Assembly: GCF_014640295.1 (NCBI RefSeq)
Contig: NZ_BMGR01000006.1
Location: 124,001 to 188,000, forward strand
Origin: Paenibacillus abyssi
Lineage (GTDB): Bacteria; Bacillota; Bacilli; Paenibacillales; Paenibacillaceae
Direction: 5' to 3'
DNA: 64,000 nt
Of the stretch, positions 26,389-35,126 are shown in pieces (the stretch's first letter is position 1; each line of letters begins with the position of its first letter). The notes below the pieces were generated by a model. It saw only the letters and a list, made by a program, of their open reading frames with translations, searched no databases and was not told the origin of the DNA. The translations under genes and the position numbers were made by a program.

Positions 26389-27432
26389 ATGAATGAAGAT
26401 TTACAACCAAAAAATCCAAAATCACGAGCAACGATTGCTGATGTAGCGCGTGCGGCTGGTGTCTCCAAAACAACCATATCCCGATTTTTAAGCAAACAGT
26501 TTGATTCGATATCGGCCAGCACCCTGAAGCGGATTGAAGAAACCATTGCCGAGCTTAACTATCGGCCCAACCGTATGGCGCGGGGATTGAAGCAGGACCG
26601 AAGCTATTTGATCGGCTTCGTCGTTGCGGACATTACGAATCCTTACGCGACAAGCATCATGCGCGGGGCTGAAGAGGTGTGCGAGAAACATGGCTATAAC
26701 CTGCTCGTTTGCAATACGGACAAGGATCCGGAAAAGGAACGACGGTATTTCGATCTTCTCCAGACCCACCGGATCGATGGTCTCCTGATCAACACGACGG
26801 GATACAACAATTCCATTTTGCAAGAAATGTCCAAGGACGATATGCCGATTGTGCTCGTAGACCGCAAAGTTCCCGAGCTCGACTTCGACATGGTCGGAAC
26901 CGACAATCGGAAAGCGACAGGTGAAGCCTTAACCCATTTGCTGGCATGCGGTTACGAACGGATCGCCTTTTTCAGTGAAATGATCGGGATCACAAGCCCC
27001 CGTTACGAACGTGCGGAGGTATTCCGTTCGATCCTTCGCGAGCGCGGGCATGCGAGCGCCGACGATTTTTTCGAAGTAGATATGAAGGACACCAATGCCT
27101 TAGAGAGCAGCTTGGATCGTTATCTTGAATCGTCGACCGGACAATATCGTGCTGTTTTTGCAGGCAATGCCGTTGTCCTGCTCAAGTTAGTCGGCGCGCT
27201 CAAACAAAGAAATTTACAGATACCCGATGACGTATCGCTAATTGGATTTGACGATCCGGAATGGGCGCCATACGTTGACCCAGGCATCACAACCATATCA
27301 CAGCCTACCTTTGATATTGGAGCCGCAGCTATGGAACAGATGCTCAAAAGAATCAACGGCGACACGTCGCCGCCTCAGACAATGGAGCTTCCCGCTTCTC
27401 TGCTTATTAGAAGATCGACAATTGCAAAATAG
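26389..27432 (+). CDS. LacI-family transcriptional regulator, local repressor of the island
   Basis: 347 residues from ATG 26389 (AAAGG nine bases upstream). HTH at about 12-60 (ATIADVARAAGVSKTTISRFL with hinge helix NYRPNRMARGLKQ). The rest is a periplasmic-binding-like effector domain (IGFVVADITNPY, LIGFDDPEW, TTISQPTFDIG). Sugars or sugar phosphates are usual effectors. Operators with one motif lie at its own promoter and at both neighbouring operons, so it controls the island and itself. KdgR-like members are the closest in feel; the effector is unknown. Confidence 0.94.
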   Translation: MNEDLQPKNPKSRATIADVARAAGVSKTTISRFLSKQFDSISASTLKRIEETIAELNYRPNRMARGLKQDRSYLIGFVVADITNPYATSIMRGAEEVCEKHGYNLLVCNTDKDPEKERRYFDLLQTHRIDGLLINTTGYNNSILQEMSKDDMPIVLVDRKVPELDFDMVGTDNRKATGEALTHLLACGYERIAFFSEMIGITSPRYERAEVFRSILRERGHASADDFFEVDMKDTNALESSLDRYLESSTGQYRAVFAGNAVVLLKLVGALKQRNLQIPDDVSLIGFDDPEWAPYVDPGITTISQPTFDIGAAAMEQMLKRINGDTSPPQTMELPASLLIRRSTIAK

Positions 27433-27454
27433 TTTTATTCAACAACAACCTACT

Positions 27455-27490
27455 CGCCGATAGCATTATATGGATATCGGCGTTGCTTTT
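27455..27490 (+). terminator. Terminator after the LacI-family gene
   Basis: CGCCGATA (27455-27462) and TATCGGCG (27475-27482) form a perfect 8-bp stem, followed by TTGCTTTT. It would separate the regulator from the kinase operon; some read-through is likely given the weak T-run. Confidence 0.65.
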
Positions 27491-27499
27491 ACAATATTA

Positions 27500-27526
27500 T
27501 GGAACCGATACCGTTAATCGGTTCCA
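27500..27526 (+). promoter_or_regulatory. Double LacI-type operator before the kinase operon
   Basis: TGGAACCGATACC (27500-27512) is the reverse complement of the 26331 operator; a second right half ATCGGTTCCA ends at 27526. Together they form a perfect 12-bp inverted repeat with a 7-base centre. A TACAAT hexamer (27490-27495) just upstream would put +1 inside it. Confidence 0.7.
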
Positions 27527-27552
27527 TAAAAAAATACAAAAGGAGAATCCTT

Positions 27553-28518
27553 ATGAATCCCCATTTTGATGTTGTCACATTCGGAGAAGCAATGGTTATG
27601 TTTGTCGCTGATGAGCCCGGGGAGCTGCACCAAATCGAGCATTTTTCACGAAAAATGGCGGGAGCCGAAGCGAATGTTGCCGTAGGGCTGTCCCGGCTCG
27701 GGTTTAAGGTCGGATGGATGAGCAAGCTGGGCCGGGATCCGCTGGGAAAATACATTTCCAGTGTACTGAACAGCGAGCAGGTCAATATGCAGGCGGTTCT
27801 TATTCAGGACGATCGTTCAACGGGCTTTCAATTGAAAGCTAAAGCTGTATCAGGTGGCGATCCTCAGGTGCAATATTTCCGAAGATTTTCTGCTGCCAGC
27901 ACGATGAGTATCGATGATTTCGATGCCTCCTACTATTTAGGAGCAAGGCACATCCATCTGACCGGCATCGCTCCGGCTCTCTCCGATTCTTGTTATCATA
28001 TGGCGGAATCCATAATGAAACAAGCTGGAGCGGCCGGTATACCGATCACGTTCGACCCTAATCTTCGTCCGACCTTATGGCCTGGCGAGGAAGCGATGAA
28101 AAAAGGCATAAACCGCCTTGCCGCGCAGGCTGACTGGGTGCTTCCTGGTCTTTCGGAAGGCACTTTCTTGACGGGCTTTACAGCTCCTTCTGATATTGCC
28201 GCTTTTTATCTCGATCAAGGCGCCAAAGGCGTATGCATCAAGCTGGGACCTGAAGGCGCTTATTGCCGCACGCGGGAGGAAGCCTGTACAGTACCCGGAT
28301 TTAAAATCGCACAAGTATTGGATACAGTAGGCGCTGGAGACGCCTTTGCCGCCGGCTTCATCAGCGGACTGCTGTCTGGCCTAAGCTTGATGGAGGCGGT
28401 CAGACGCGGAAATGCGATGGGCGCGCTCGCGGTTACGTCAACCGGTGATTCAGACGGACTGCCTGCTATGCAGCAGCTGCTGGAATTTATGAATAGCGAG
28501 AGGAGCGCTCAACAATGA
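27553..28518 (+). CDS. PfkB-family sugar kinase (2-keto-3-deoxygluconate kinase-like)
   Basis: About 322 residues from ATG 27553 (AAAGGAG seven bases upstream); an upstream frame to 27499 runs through the operator and is not used. PfkB motifs: GGAEANVAVGLSRLG-like AGAEANVAVGLSRLG near 35, and the C-terminal DTVGAGDAFAAGFISGLL catalytic loop with Asp base. Family members phosphorylate the terminal hydroxyl of keto-sugars or keto-acids. It overlaps the HPS-like gene by four bases (ATGA), so it likely makes the 6-phosphate used by the next two enzymes. Confidence 0.92.
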   Translation: MNPHFDVVTFGEAMVMFVADEPGELHQIEHFSRKMAGAEANVAVGLSRLGFKVGWMSKLGRDPLGKYISSVLNSEQVNMQAVLIQDDRSTGFQLKAKAVSGGDPQVQYFRRFSAASTMSIDDFDASYYLGARHIHLTGIAPALSDSCYHMAESIMKQAGAAGIPITFDPNLRPTLWPGEEAMKKGINRLAAQADWVLPGLSEGTFLTGFTAPSDIAAFYLDQGAKGVCIKLGPEGAYCRTREEACTVPGFKIAQVLDTVGAGDAFAAGFISGLLSGLSLMEAVRRGNAMGALAVTSTGDSDGLPAMQQLLEFMNSERSAQQ

Positions 28519-29156
28519 AACTTCAGCTGGCACTCGACAGAATGACCATCCACGAGGCCATCGCGATTGCGGAGATTGTCCGGCCTTACGTCGATTGGTT
28601 AGAAGTCGGCACTTCCCTGATAAAGGAGTTTGGGATGGAAAGCCTGCGGCAGTTCCGCCAAGCTTTTCCTGACAAATTCATCGTCGCGGACATCAAAACC
28701 TTTGACAATGCCGCTTACGAATTCAGCTTATGCTTCGACTATGGCGCAGATGCGGCAACCGTGATCGGAGCAGCCCCGCTAGTGACGATCGAAACCTGCA
28801 AAAGGATTGCCGCCGAGAGGGAGCGGCTGTGCATGATTGATTTATTGAATGCCCCTTCCAAGCAGCTGCCATTCCTGTTTGATTCTCCTCATACCGCTGT
28901 CTGCATCCACATAAGCAAAGACCAGCAGGAACAGGGCGGTCATGGCAGCTTTGAACATTCCATTGAAGCATACACACCATTCTTATCATCAGGCGGACCA
29001 AAATTGGCGGTGGCAGGAGGCATCACTTCCGATTCCCTTCCCCTGCTGCAAACATTAAGGCCCGATGTTGTTATCGTCGGAACAGGCATTACCCAAGCAG
29101 TTGATCCGCTCGCAGCAGCAAAAGCTTTATACCAATCCGTTCATTCGCATTCCTAA
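28515..29156 (+). CDS. Hexulose-6-phosphate synthase / 3-keto-gulonate-6-phosphate decarboxylase family protein
   Basis: 213 residues of the OMPDC superfamily. N-terminal LQLALDRMT, catalytic ADIKTFDNAAYE (the D-x-K-x-x-D triad of the family, about 63-74) and phosphate loops VAGGIT (about 171) and IVGTGIT. The family includes HPS (formaldehyde + ribulose 5-phosphate) and KGPDC (beta-keto-acid phosphate decarboxylase). The adjacent PHI-type gene favours the HPS branch, but the active-site block FDNAAYE differs from both common forms, so a different substrate is possible. Second gene of the kinase operon. Confidence 0.88.
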   Translation: MKLQLALDRMTIHEAIAIAEIVRPYVDWLEVGTSLIKEFGMESLRQFRQAFPDKFIVADIKTFDNAAYEFSLCFDYGADAATVIGAAPLVTIETCKRIAAERERLCMIDLLNAPSKQLPFLFDSPHTAVCIHISKDQQEQGGHGSFEHSIEAYTPFLSSGGPKLAVAGGITSDSLPLLQTLRPDVVIVGTGITQAVDPLAAAKALYQSVHSHS

Positions 29157-29174
29157 AATTGGAGGTGGCAAGAG

Positions 29175-29720
29175 ATGAAAGAGTTTGACCATATACTCAG
29201 TGAAATTCAATCGGTTTTGCAGAAGGTACAGCCCGAGGCGGCACTGAAGCTGATCTCCATGCTGCAAAGCGGCAGGACGGTGTTCCTGGTCGGAGAAGGC
29301 CGCTCCGGCTTCATGGCCAAGTCGTTTGCAATGCGGCTTCACCATTTGGGCGTGAGCGTTTTTGTCGTGGGAGAAACCATCACTCCTTCTATTAAAGAAG
29401 GTGATGTCCTGATCGCCGTATCGGGATCGGGCACATCTGCTGCCGTCCTCTCAGCAGCCAAGAAATCCATTGAAGCAAAGGCAGAAGTATGGGCGGTTAC
29501 GGCCAATGCCGAGTCGCCTCTGGCACAAACTGCGAATGAAATATTGCATGTGGAAGCAGCGACCCGTTATAGAAAAGAGCATGAGTCGAAATCGGTGCAA
29601 CCGCTCGGCTCACTCTTTGACCAATGCTGCCATATTGTGTTCGATGCCATTTGCCTGCGATATGCTTCCGAGCTTCAAGTCGCCCACTCCGAAGCGTTTA
29701 ACAGACACACCAATTTGTAA
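29175..29720 (+). CDS. 6-phospho-3-hexuloisomerase-like SIS-domain protein
   Basis: 181 residues, the normal length for HxlB/PHI. SIS-fold motifs: GRTVFLVGEGRSGFMAKSFAMRL (about 35-57), AVSGSGTSAAVLSAAKK (about 80-96), and the family tail SVQPLGSLFDQCCHIVFDA. PHI converts arabino-3-hexulose 6-phosphate to fructose 6-phosphate. GGAGGTGGCAAGAG precedes ATG. It is paired with the HPS-like gene, as in ribulose-monophosphate pathways, here inside a sugar island rather than a methylotrophy operon. Confidence 0.9.
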   Translation: MKEFDHILSEIQSVLQKVQPEAALKLISMLQSGRTVFLVGEGRSGFMAKSFAMRLHHLGVSVFVVGETITPSIKEGDVLIAVSGSGTSAAVLSAAKKSIEAKAEVWAVTANAESPLAQTANEILHVEAATRYRKEHESKSVQPLGSLFDQCCHIVFDAICLRYASELQVAHSEAFNRHTNL

Positions 29721-29753
29721 GTCACCCTTCACTATAACAAAGGAGGAACTTCT

Positions 29754-30695
29754 ATGACGAAGCATACGATTCTGCCCCAAAGCGGTACTCTTCACGGCTC
29801 TTTTTCCCGTGATAATGAGCCCATTCTTACCATCCAGTCCGGCGACTCCGTGAGCTATTCCACCCTGGACGGCGATTGGCTGAAGGAACTAAAGCCTGCT
29901 CCCAATCCAGGACACGGCCCAGAATTCGAGCTCCGCGATCCGATCCGCGATGCCGGCCATGCGATGTGCGGGCCTATTGCCATTGAAGGGGCGATGCCGG
30001 GAATGACGCTGGCTGTCCGAATCAATGAGAACCGGCCCGCCTCTTGGGGCTGGAGCCGTGTTGGGGGCAGACAGACAGAGCATGACCTGCGGCTTGGCGT
30101 AAGCGAAGGAGAACCTTATTATTTAAGCTGGGAGCTCAACAATGAGCGCATGCTCGCGACCAGTCATCTGGGACATTCCGTACGAATGCAGCCTTTCATG
30201 GGCGTGCTCGGGATGCCGCCGGATGAGCCCGGGCTCCACTCCACGCATCCACCCCGGTTCTGTGGAGGAAACATGGATTGCAAAGAATTAGTTCCCGGCA
30301 CGACTTTGTATCTGCCGATTGCCGTCAAGGGCGGGCTGTTCTCTGTCGGGGATGGACATGCCGCACAAGGCGACGGCGAGGTTGGTTCGACCGCGATCGA
30401 ATGTCCGATGGATAAGGTCGATCTAACGTTCACCCTTCTCCCTGATATGAAGCTTGCCATGCCGAGAGCGAATACGCCAGCCGGCTGGTTGACCTTCGGG
30501 TTCCATGAGGATTTAAAAGAAGCGACATATACGGCATTAAATGGAATGGTCGATTTGCTGCAGGAGGTATTCGGATTTCACCGCAAAGAAGCACTCGCTC
30601 TATGCAGCTATACCGTCGATTTGCGCATCACGCAAATCGTAAACGGGGTATGCGGCGTTCATGCCGTTCTGCCGCACGGTTCCATTCGGTGCTAA
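29754..30695 (+). CDS. Acetamidase/formamidase family hydrolase
   Basis: 313 residues of the FmdA/AmdA family. The core motifs are GHAMCGPIAIEGAMPGMTLAV, PPRFCGGNMDCKELVPGTTLYLP, and GDGHAAQGDGEVGSTAIECPM, including metal-binding positions typical of the family. It hydrolyses small amides to acid and ammonia; the true substrate is unknown. AAAGGAGG precedes ATG. It is the last gene of the kinase operon and ends at a terminator shared with the convergent amidase gene. Confidence 0.9.
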   Translation: MTKHTILPQSGTLHGSFSRDNEPILTIQSGDSVSYSTLDGDWLKELKPAPNPGHGPEFELRDPIRDAGHAMCGPIAIEGAMPGMTLAVRINENRPASWGWSRVGGRQTEHDLRLGVSEGEPYYLSWELNNERMLATSHLGHSVRMQPFMGVLGMPPDEPGLHSTHPPRFCGGNMDCKELVPGTTLYLPIAVKGGLFSVGDGHAAQGDGEVGSTAIECPMDKVDLTFTLLPDMKLAMPRANTPAGWLTFGFHEDLKEATYTALNGMVDLLQEVFGFHRKEALALCSYTVDLRITQIVNGVCGVHAVLPHGSIRC

Positions 30696-30727
30696 CGATA
30701 CTCAGAACTATACTTTGATTCCATGCA

Positions 30728-30780
30728 TAAATAGCCTGTCCAGGCAACAGGGGACAAATCCCAGTCTGACAGGCTATTTA
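30728..30780. terminator. Bidirectional terminator where the two island operons converge
   Basis: TAAATAGCCTGTC (30728-30740) and its exact complement (30768-30780) form a 13-bp stem with a second small inner stem. T-rich stretches lie outside on both strands. Confidence 0.85.
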
Positions 30781-30794
30781 TATTACTTTTTATA

Positions 30795-32201
30795 TTATAT
30801 AGACGGAAGCTGCGGCTGGTGCTGCGACCAAGGCTGAATCGCTTCAAAGGCCGAGGCGGCGCGGAACACATCGGTTTCACAGTTTGTCCGTCCTACGATT
30901 TGCAGGCCGACAGGCAGGCCTTCTTTAGTAAATCCGCAAGGAATCGAAGCAGCAGGCTGACCGGTCAGATTGAAAGGATAAGTATAGGAAACCCATGAGA
31001 CCATATCGCGTTCAGGCAATTCAGGCGGATGGTTCAATCCTGTATCGAATGCCGCTACCGGCAGCGTAGGACAGAGGATTAGATCATATTGCTCGAAAAA
31101 GCGCCGGAGTCTCTCCCTCAATGCATATCTGGCAAATACTTTATTGTAATAATCATCGATCCGCTGCTCCATCGCATGATCAAGGGAGCCCGCTACGGCA
31201 GGATCAAACCGCTCACGCGAATTCACAAGATAATTATTGAGCCTGGTACCCACGCCCGCATAGTATTCCGCCTGCATCAATTCGACAGGGTCTTTATCGA
31301 AAATATCGTCCACCTGTTCTACTTGGCATCCCAAGGCTTGAAAAGCTTTGGCAGCAGCTTCCGTAATCTCAGCTACTTCCGGCAAGGTGCGCCCATACCC
31401 TAACGTTGGACTCCAAGCGATCCGCATGCCCGCGACCGGTACATCGCAGGCCGCCAGAAAATCCGGGATCGGTGCGGACACACTGCCAGGATCACGGCCA
31501 TCAAAGCCTGCAATCGCCCCCATGAGCAGCGCAGCATCTCTAACTGTTCGAGCCATCGGACCGATATGTGCCAAGGTTGGTGTCGCTGCTGTCGGATATA
31601 CAGGCGCCCTTCCGAACTGCCCCTTGAATCCAAAGATCCCGCAGAATGAAGCTGGAATACGCGCAGAACCACCGCCATCGGTCCCAATCGCAAATGGGGT
31701 GACTCCGGCAGCCACGGAAGCTGCCGCTCCTGCGCTTGAACCTCCCGTCGTTTTGCCGGTGTTCCATGGATTGCGGGTGATACCGGTCAATGGGCTGTCT
31801 CCTACGGCTTTGCATCCGAATTCGGAAGTTGTCGTCTTGCCGATAATACAGGCGCCTGCCTTTCTCAGCCGTTCTACCACAGGGGCATCGAACTCCGCTA
31901 TATTATCCTTCGTAATGAGTGAACCGGAGGTGTGTCTGACTCCGCCGACCGGAATCAAATCCTTGATCGATATCGGCAGCCCGTGAAGCGGACCCAATGG
32001 TTCATTATTAGCTTGCGCCATATCACATGCTCTTGCTGCCTCAAGGGCCAGCTCAGGAGTTCGTGTGACAAACGCGTTCAGAACAGGCTCGGTCCTTTCC
32101 ATGGCCTCAATCGATGCGCTAACAACTTCCACGGCAGAAAACTCTTTTTTCAGTAGCCCATTTCTTAATTCCAACGCGCTCTTAAAAGCAAATTCACGCA
32201 T
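30795..32201 (-). CDS. Amidase (amidase-signature family)
   Basis: 468 residues. The Ser-cisSer-Lys triad is visible: Lys in GLPISIKDLIP (about 78), cis-Ser in TTGGSSAGAAASVAAGV (about 153) and nucleophile Ser in GTDGGGSARIPASFCGI (about 177). It would hydrolyse a carboxamide. Not a GatA of the tRNA system, as no gatB/C are present and the tail differs. GGGGAG precedes ATG. Last gene of the importer operon, opposite the acetamidase gene; two unrelated amidases in one regulon points to an amide substrate. Confidence 0.92.
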   Translation of the reverse strand: MREFAFKSALELRNGLLKKEFSAVEVVSASIEAMERTEPVLNAFVTRTPELALEAARACDMAQANNEPLGPLHGLPISIKDLIPVGGVRHTSGSLITKDNIAEFDAPVVERLRKAGACIIGKTTTSEFGCKAVGDSPLTGITRNPWNTGKTTGGSSAGAAASVAAGVTPFAIGTDGGGSARIPASFCGIFGFKGQFGRAPVYPTAATPTLAHIGPMARTVRDAALLMGAIAGFDGRDPGSVSAPIPDFLAACDVPVAGMRIAWSPTLGYGRTLPEVAEITEAAAKAFQALGCQVEQVDDIFDKDPVELMQAEYYAGVGTRLNNYLVNSRERFDPAVAGSLDHAMEQRIDDYYNKVFARYALRERLRRFFEQYDLILCPTLPVAAFDTGLNHPPELPERDMVSWVSYTYPFNLTGQPAASIPCGFTKEGLPVGLQIVGRTNCETDVFRAASAFEAIQPWSQHQPQLPSI

Positions 32202-32245
32202 CCGAAGCGCTCCCCTTCCTATTAACAGAATTCATGCCCTACTGG

Positions 32246-33229
32246 CTATTCGCTCAGCAAGGCGCCATGCTTTTCCAACCAAGCTTTATAGTCAGCGAAA
32301 GATTTGTACAGATCGAATTGGGCCTCATAGCCGGTATCTTCCGTAAGGCGCGTTATTTCCATCGGTGCGTTATCATCAAACAGGCGTACATTCGCCAGGT
32401 CCGGTGATGTCTGAATGCGGTAACGAAAATCCGGATATTTTCCTGCAAGCAGTGCGCACCAATCCTCCACAGACCATGCGTAAGGCGAGCTAACGTTATA
32501 GATCGGATGGTTTAATCTTTCCGCCTTCAACAGCGAGACAACCGACGCAGCTACATCCCTGCTGTAAACCCAGTGCTTGAACCCGCTTCGCGGAAGCAGC
32601 GCTTCCTGTCCAAGCATCGCCAATCGAGTCGTCTGGAATGGAGCGCTCATGACGTCCCGTACTCCTGTCTTATGTTCCCAAGGCCCGAAGATGTCGCCGA
32701 GTCTGGCGGCGATCACATTCATCCCCGTTAGCTCCCGATAACGAAGGGCGATCCGCTCTGCCGCAAACTTCGTAATTTCATAGAGATTAACCGGTTCCAT
32801 TACCGTCGTCTCTTCCTGCAGCAGCTCAGCGGTTTTAGTCGCTGAGCCGTACGCTGCAATGGAGCTCAAGTAAATGAATTTATGAACGGCATGTCTGCGG
32901 GCGGCCTCCAGCACTTCTATCGTTCCGACACAGTTTACCTGCAGGACCAACGCTCCTTCGCTCGCCTCCCGCAGTTCATCCGGTGTGATAGCTGCGCCAT
33001 GAATGACCGCATTGATACCAAACGTTGAGAACGCAGCATCAAGTCCGGCCTTATCCAGTACGTTCCCTTCAAAAAAATGAAGATGTCCCTTCTTTTTCTG
33101 CAGCTCAGTCAACGCCTCAGGACGCGGCGGTGAAGTCGCATACATCACGATATCGATACCTTCCTCCAGCAATGCCTCGGCGATATTGAGCCCGACAAAT
33201 CCAGTCCCGCCTGTTAGCAAAACTTTCAT
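32246..33229 (-). CDS. NAD(P)-dependent epimerase/dehydratase family protein
   Basis: 327 residues from ATG 33229 (GGGAAGG upstream). Extended SDR: GGTGFVGLNIAEALL near the N terminus, LSSIAAYG with catalytic Ser, and YEITKFAAE (YxxxK). GDIFGPWEHKTGVRDV is typical of sugar-acid dehydrogenase or epimerase members (uronate- or erythronate-dehydrogenase-like), but the C-terminal substrate region is not diagnostic. It may oxidise or epimerise the imported compound. In the importer operon between amidase and cyclase. Confidence 0.88.
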   Translation of the reverse strand: MKVLLTGGTGFVGLNIAEALLEEGIDIVMYATSPPRPEALTELQKKKGHLHFFEGNVLDKAGLDAAFSTFGINAVIHGAAITPDELREASEGALVLQVNCVGTIEVLEAARRHAVHKFIYLSSIAAYGSATKTAELLQEETTVMEPVNLYEITKFAAERIALRYRELTGMNVIAARLGDIFGPWEHKTGVRDVMSAPFQTTRLAMLGQEALLPRSGFKHWVYSRDVAASVVSLLKAERLNHPIYNVSSPYAWSVEDWCALLAGKYPDFRYRIQTSPDLANVRLFDDNAPMEITRLTEDTGYEAQFDLYKSFADYKAWLEKHGALLSE

Positions 33230-33313
33230 AAACGTCCTTCCCCTCACATAAAAGTAGCGATTCAAACAGCGAACCGGGCCCTGATATATCGGCCCGGTTC
33301 GCTTAAGATCGGC

Positions 33314-34015
33314 TCATTCCTCCACAATCGCAAATGCGCGGACAGGCGACCCGGTTCCTTCATGCAGCAAAAGAGGAACGCCATAGAACGTAAATTCTCC
33401 CTTGCCGACGAGCTGATCCAGATTGACCAGCCATTCGTAGTGGGTAATGCCCCTGTCCCGGCAAACACGGTGGCTCGGAAACAGATTCGTGCTCATAATA
33501 TCTGTTGAAGGTCCCTCCACTCCGTGAAGCTTCGAACCCCGATCAGCAAGCCAATGCGTAGCCTCCACCGATAACCCCGGATTCACATCAAAAATGATCG
33601 GATTCGGAAAATGACGATTATGAAGACCCGTATTCAGAAGCACGATATGCCCATCGACCGTAATGCCAGTCTTGCGTTCCGCCTCTTCCAGATCCGCGAC
33701 TTGAATTTCCCCCAGATCGGGAATATGGGTCATATCAAAGCACACAGCCTTGCCAAAAAACATCTCAAGCGGCATCTGGTCGATCGTCTGCCCATTCGGA
33801 TTCATATGGTAAAAGGCATCCACATGAGTTCCAATATGTTCGATCATGCCGATATAGTTCCAAGCGGAGGTGTGCGGATCCTCCGGTGTTCCCGAACCCA
33901 TCTTCAATGTGCTTTCATGTGTTGCGAGCCTGACATAAACATTGCTCTGGAATGCGCTTTGTACCGGCATATTATCGGTTATCGTAAGTGTTAGATCAAT
34001 GATGCGTTGCGCCAT
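33314..34015 (-). CDS. Cyclase-family metal-dependent hydrolase (PF04199)
   Basis: 233 residues. The metal-binding HIGTHVDAFYH (HxGTHxDxxxH, about 61-71) defines the cyclase / kynurenine-formamidase family. A further Glu/His region SKLHGVEGPSTD and HEGTGSPVRAF tail agree. Members open lactams, N-formyl amides or lactone-like rings. GAGGAAATAAAGC precedes ATG. It is 13 bp downstream of the solute-binding-protein gene. Function in this operon unassigned. Confidence 0.9.
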   Translation of the reverse strand: MAQRIIDLTLTITDNMPVQSAFQSNVYVRLATHESTLKMGSGTPEDPHTSAWNYIGMIEHIGTHVDAFYHMNPNGQTIDQMPLEMFFGKAVCFDMTHIPDLGEIQVADLEEAERKTGITVDGHIVLLNTGLHNRHFPNPIIFDVNPGLSVEATHWLADRGSKLHGVEGPSTDIMSTNLFPSHRVCRDRGITHYEWLVNLDQLVGKGEFTFYGVPLLLHEGTGSPVRAFAIVEE

Positions 34016-34028
34016 GCTTTATTTCCTC

Positions 34029-35045
34029 CTATTGTTTTCCCAAAGGATAAAGAATTTTTTGGATATCCTCATCATCGATGTTGCTATTATCCACGTATAC
34101 GGCTGGCACATCCGTCTTCTTCTCGACTTCCTCGCCATTGATGACCTTGATCGCATTCTCCACGCCCATATATCCGATCGCTGCAGGATCCTGTGAAATG
34201 GTACCGTCAATGACGCCGTCGCGAATGGCTTTGAGCAGATCTTCGGAGCTGTCATAGCCGATTACCGCAACATCGTCCTTTTTGCCGGATGCTTCAACGC
34301 CCAAGGATACACCAATCGAAGCGCCTTCGTTGGTTGCGAATATCCCCTTAATGTCCGGATTCGAGGTAAAGATGTCCTGTGTAATGTTGAATGCCAGGTT
34401 CCGGTCGCCTTCACTGTAGAATGTATTAAGCAGTGAATACCCGCCAAAGGAATTCATTGTATCGATGAAGCCTTTTTCTCGCGCAGCCCCTTGAATGGAT
34501 CCCGCTACTTCACTTACAACAGCAATCTTGCCTTCTCCGCCGATCAGCTCGTTCATTTTTTCCGCTGCCATGGCCGATGCCGCCACATTATCCGTGCTGA
34601 CGAATGAGTGTGGAATATCCGAGTTTAGATCGCCATCGATAATAATGACCGTGATGCCTGCCGCATCCGCCTTTTCCAGAGCCGGGACCATCGCATCCGC
34701 ATTGGTCGGAGAAATAACAATCGCCTTAACGCCTTGGGTGATAAAGTCTTCGATGATTTTAACTTGGCCTTCTACATCGGTGTCCTTGGCCGTACCTTGA
34801 AACACAATGGTGTAACCCGCTTCTTCAGCGGCTTGTTCAGCACCTACTCGGACCGATTTCCAATAATCGTAGAGCGTAGATTTTGGAATGACGCCAATCA
34901 CGCCGCCGCTCTCATCAGCTGCTGCATTATTCCCGCCTGCCGCAGCTTCATTTCCATTCCCAGCATTTCCGTTTGCTCCACAACCAGCCAATACCAACCC
35001 GACAAGCATCAATAACATGAAAGTCATACCCAGCTTATTCCTCAC
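34029..35045 (-). CDS. Sugar ABC transporter substrate-binding lipoprotein (RbsB type)
   Basis: 338 residues. Lipoprotein signal with lipobox LVLAGCG (Cys about 22) and a Gly/Asn/Ala-rich linker. The type-I periplasmic fold follows: GVIPKSTLYDYWKSVRVGAEQAA, ISPTNADAMVPALEKA, VSTDNVAASAMAAEKM, IFATNEGASIGV, VAVIGYDSSE. Ligands of this group are pentoses, hexoses, autoinducer-2-like furanoses and polyols. It is the fourth gene of the importer operon; 81 bp separate it from the permease gene. Confidence 0.93.
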   Translation of the reverse strand: MRNKLGMTFMLLMLVGLVLAGCGANGNAGNGNEAAAGGNNAAADESGGVIGVIPKSTLYDYWKSVRVGAEQAAEEAGYTIVFQGTAKDTDVEGQVKIIEDFITQGVKAIVISPTNADAMVPALEKADAAGITVIIIDGDLNSDIPHSFVSTDNVAASAMAAEKMNELIGGEGKIAVVSEVAGSIQGAAREKGFIDTMNSFGGYSLLNTFYSEGDRNLAFNITQDIFTSNPDIKGIFATNEGASIGVSLGVEASGKKDDVAVIGYDSSEDLLKAIRDGVIDGTISQDPAAIGYMGVENAIKVINGEEVEKKTDVPAVYVDNSNIDDEDIQKILYPLGKQ

Positions 35046-35126
35046 GTTAACCTCTCCCTCGATATACGTTTATAATGAACTGCCGCTAGACACAGGGTCA
35101 GCCTTGCAAGTGCATCCTGGTCAAGA

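Noticed and set aside
27498-27530. The 12-bp inverted repeat as a terminator
   Set aside because: It is followed by A rather than T on the plus strand, and its arms match the operator motif found at two other promoters.
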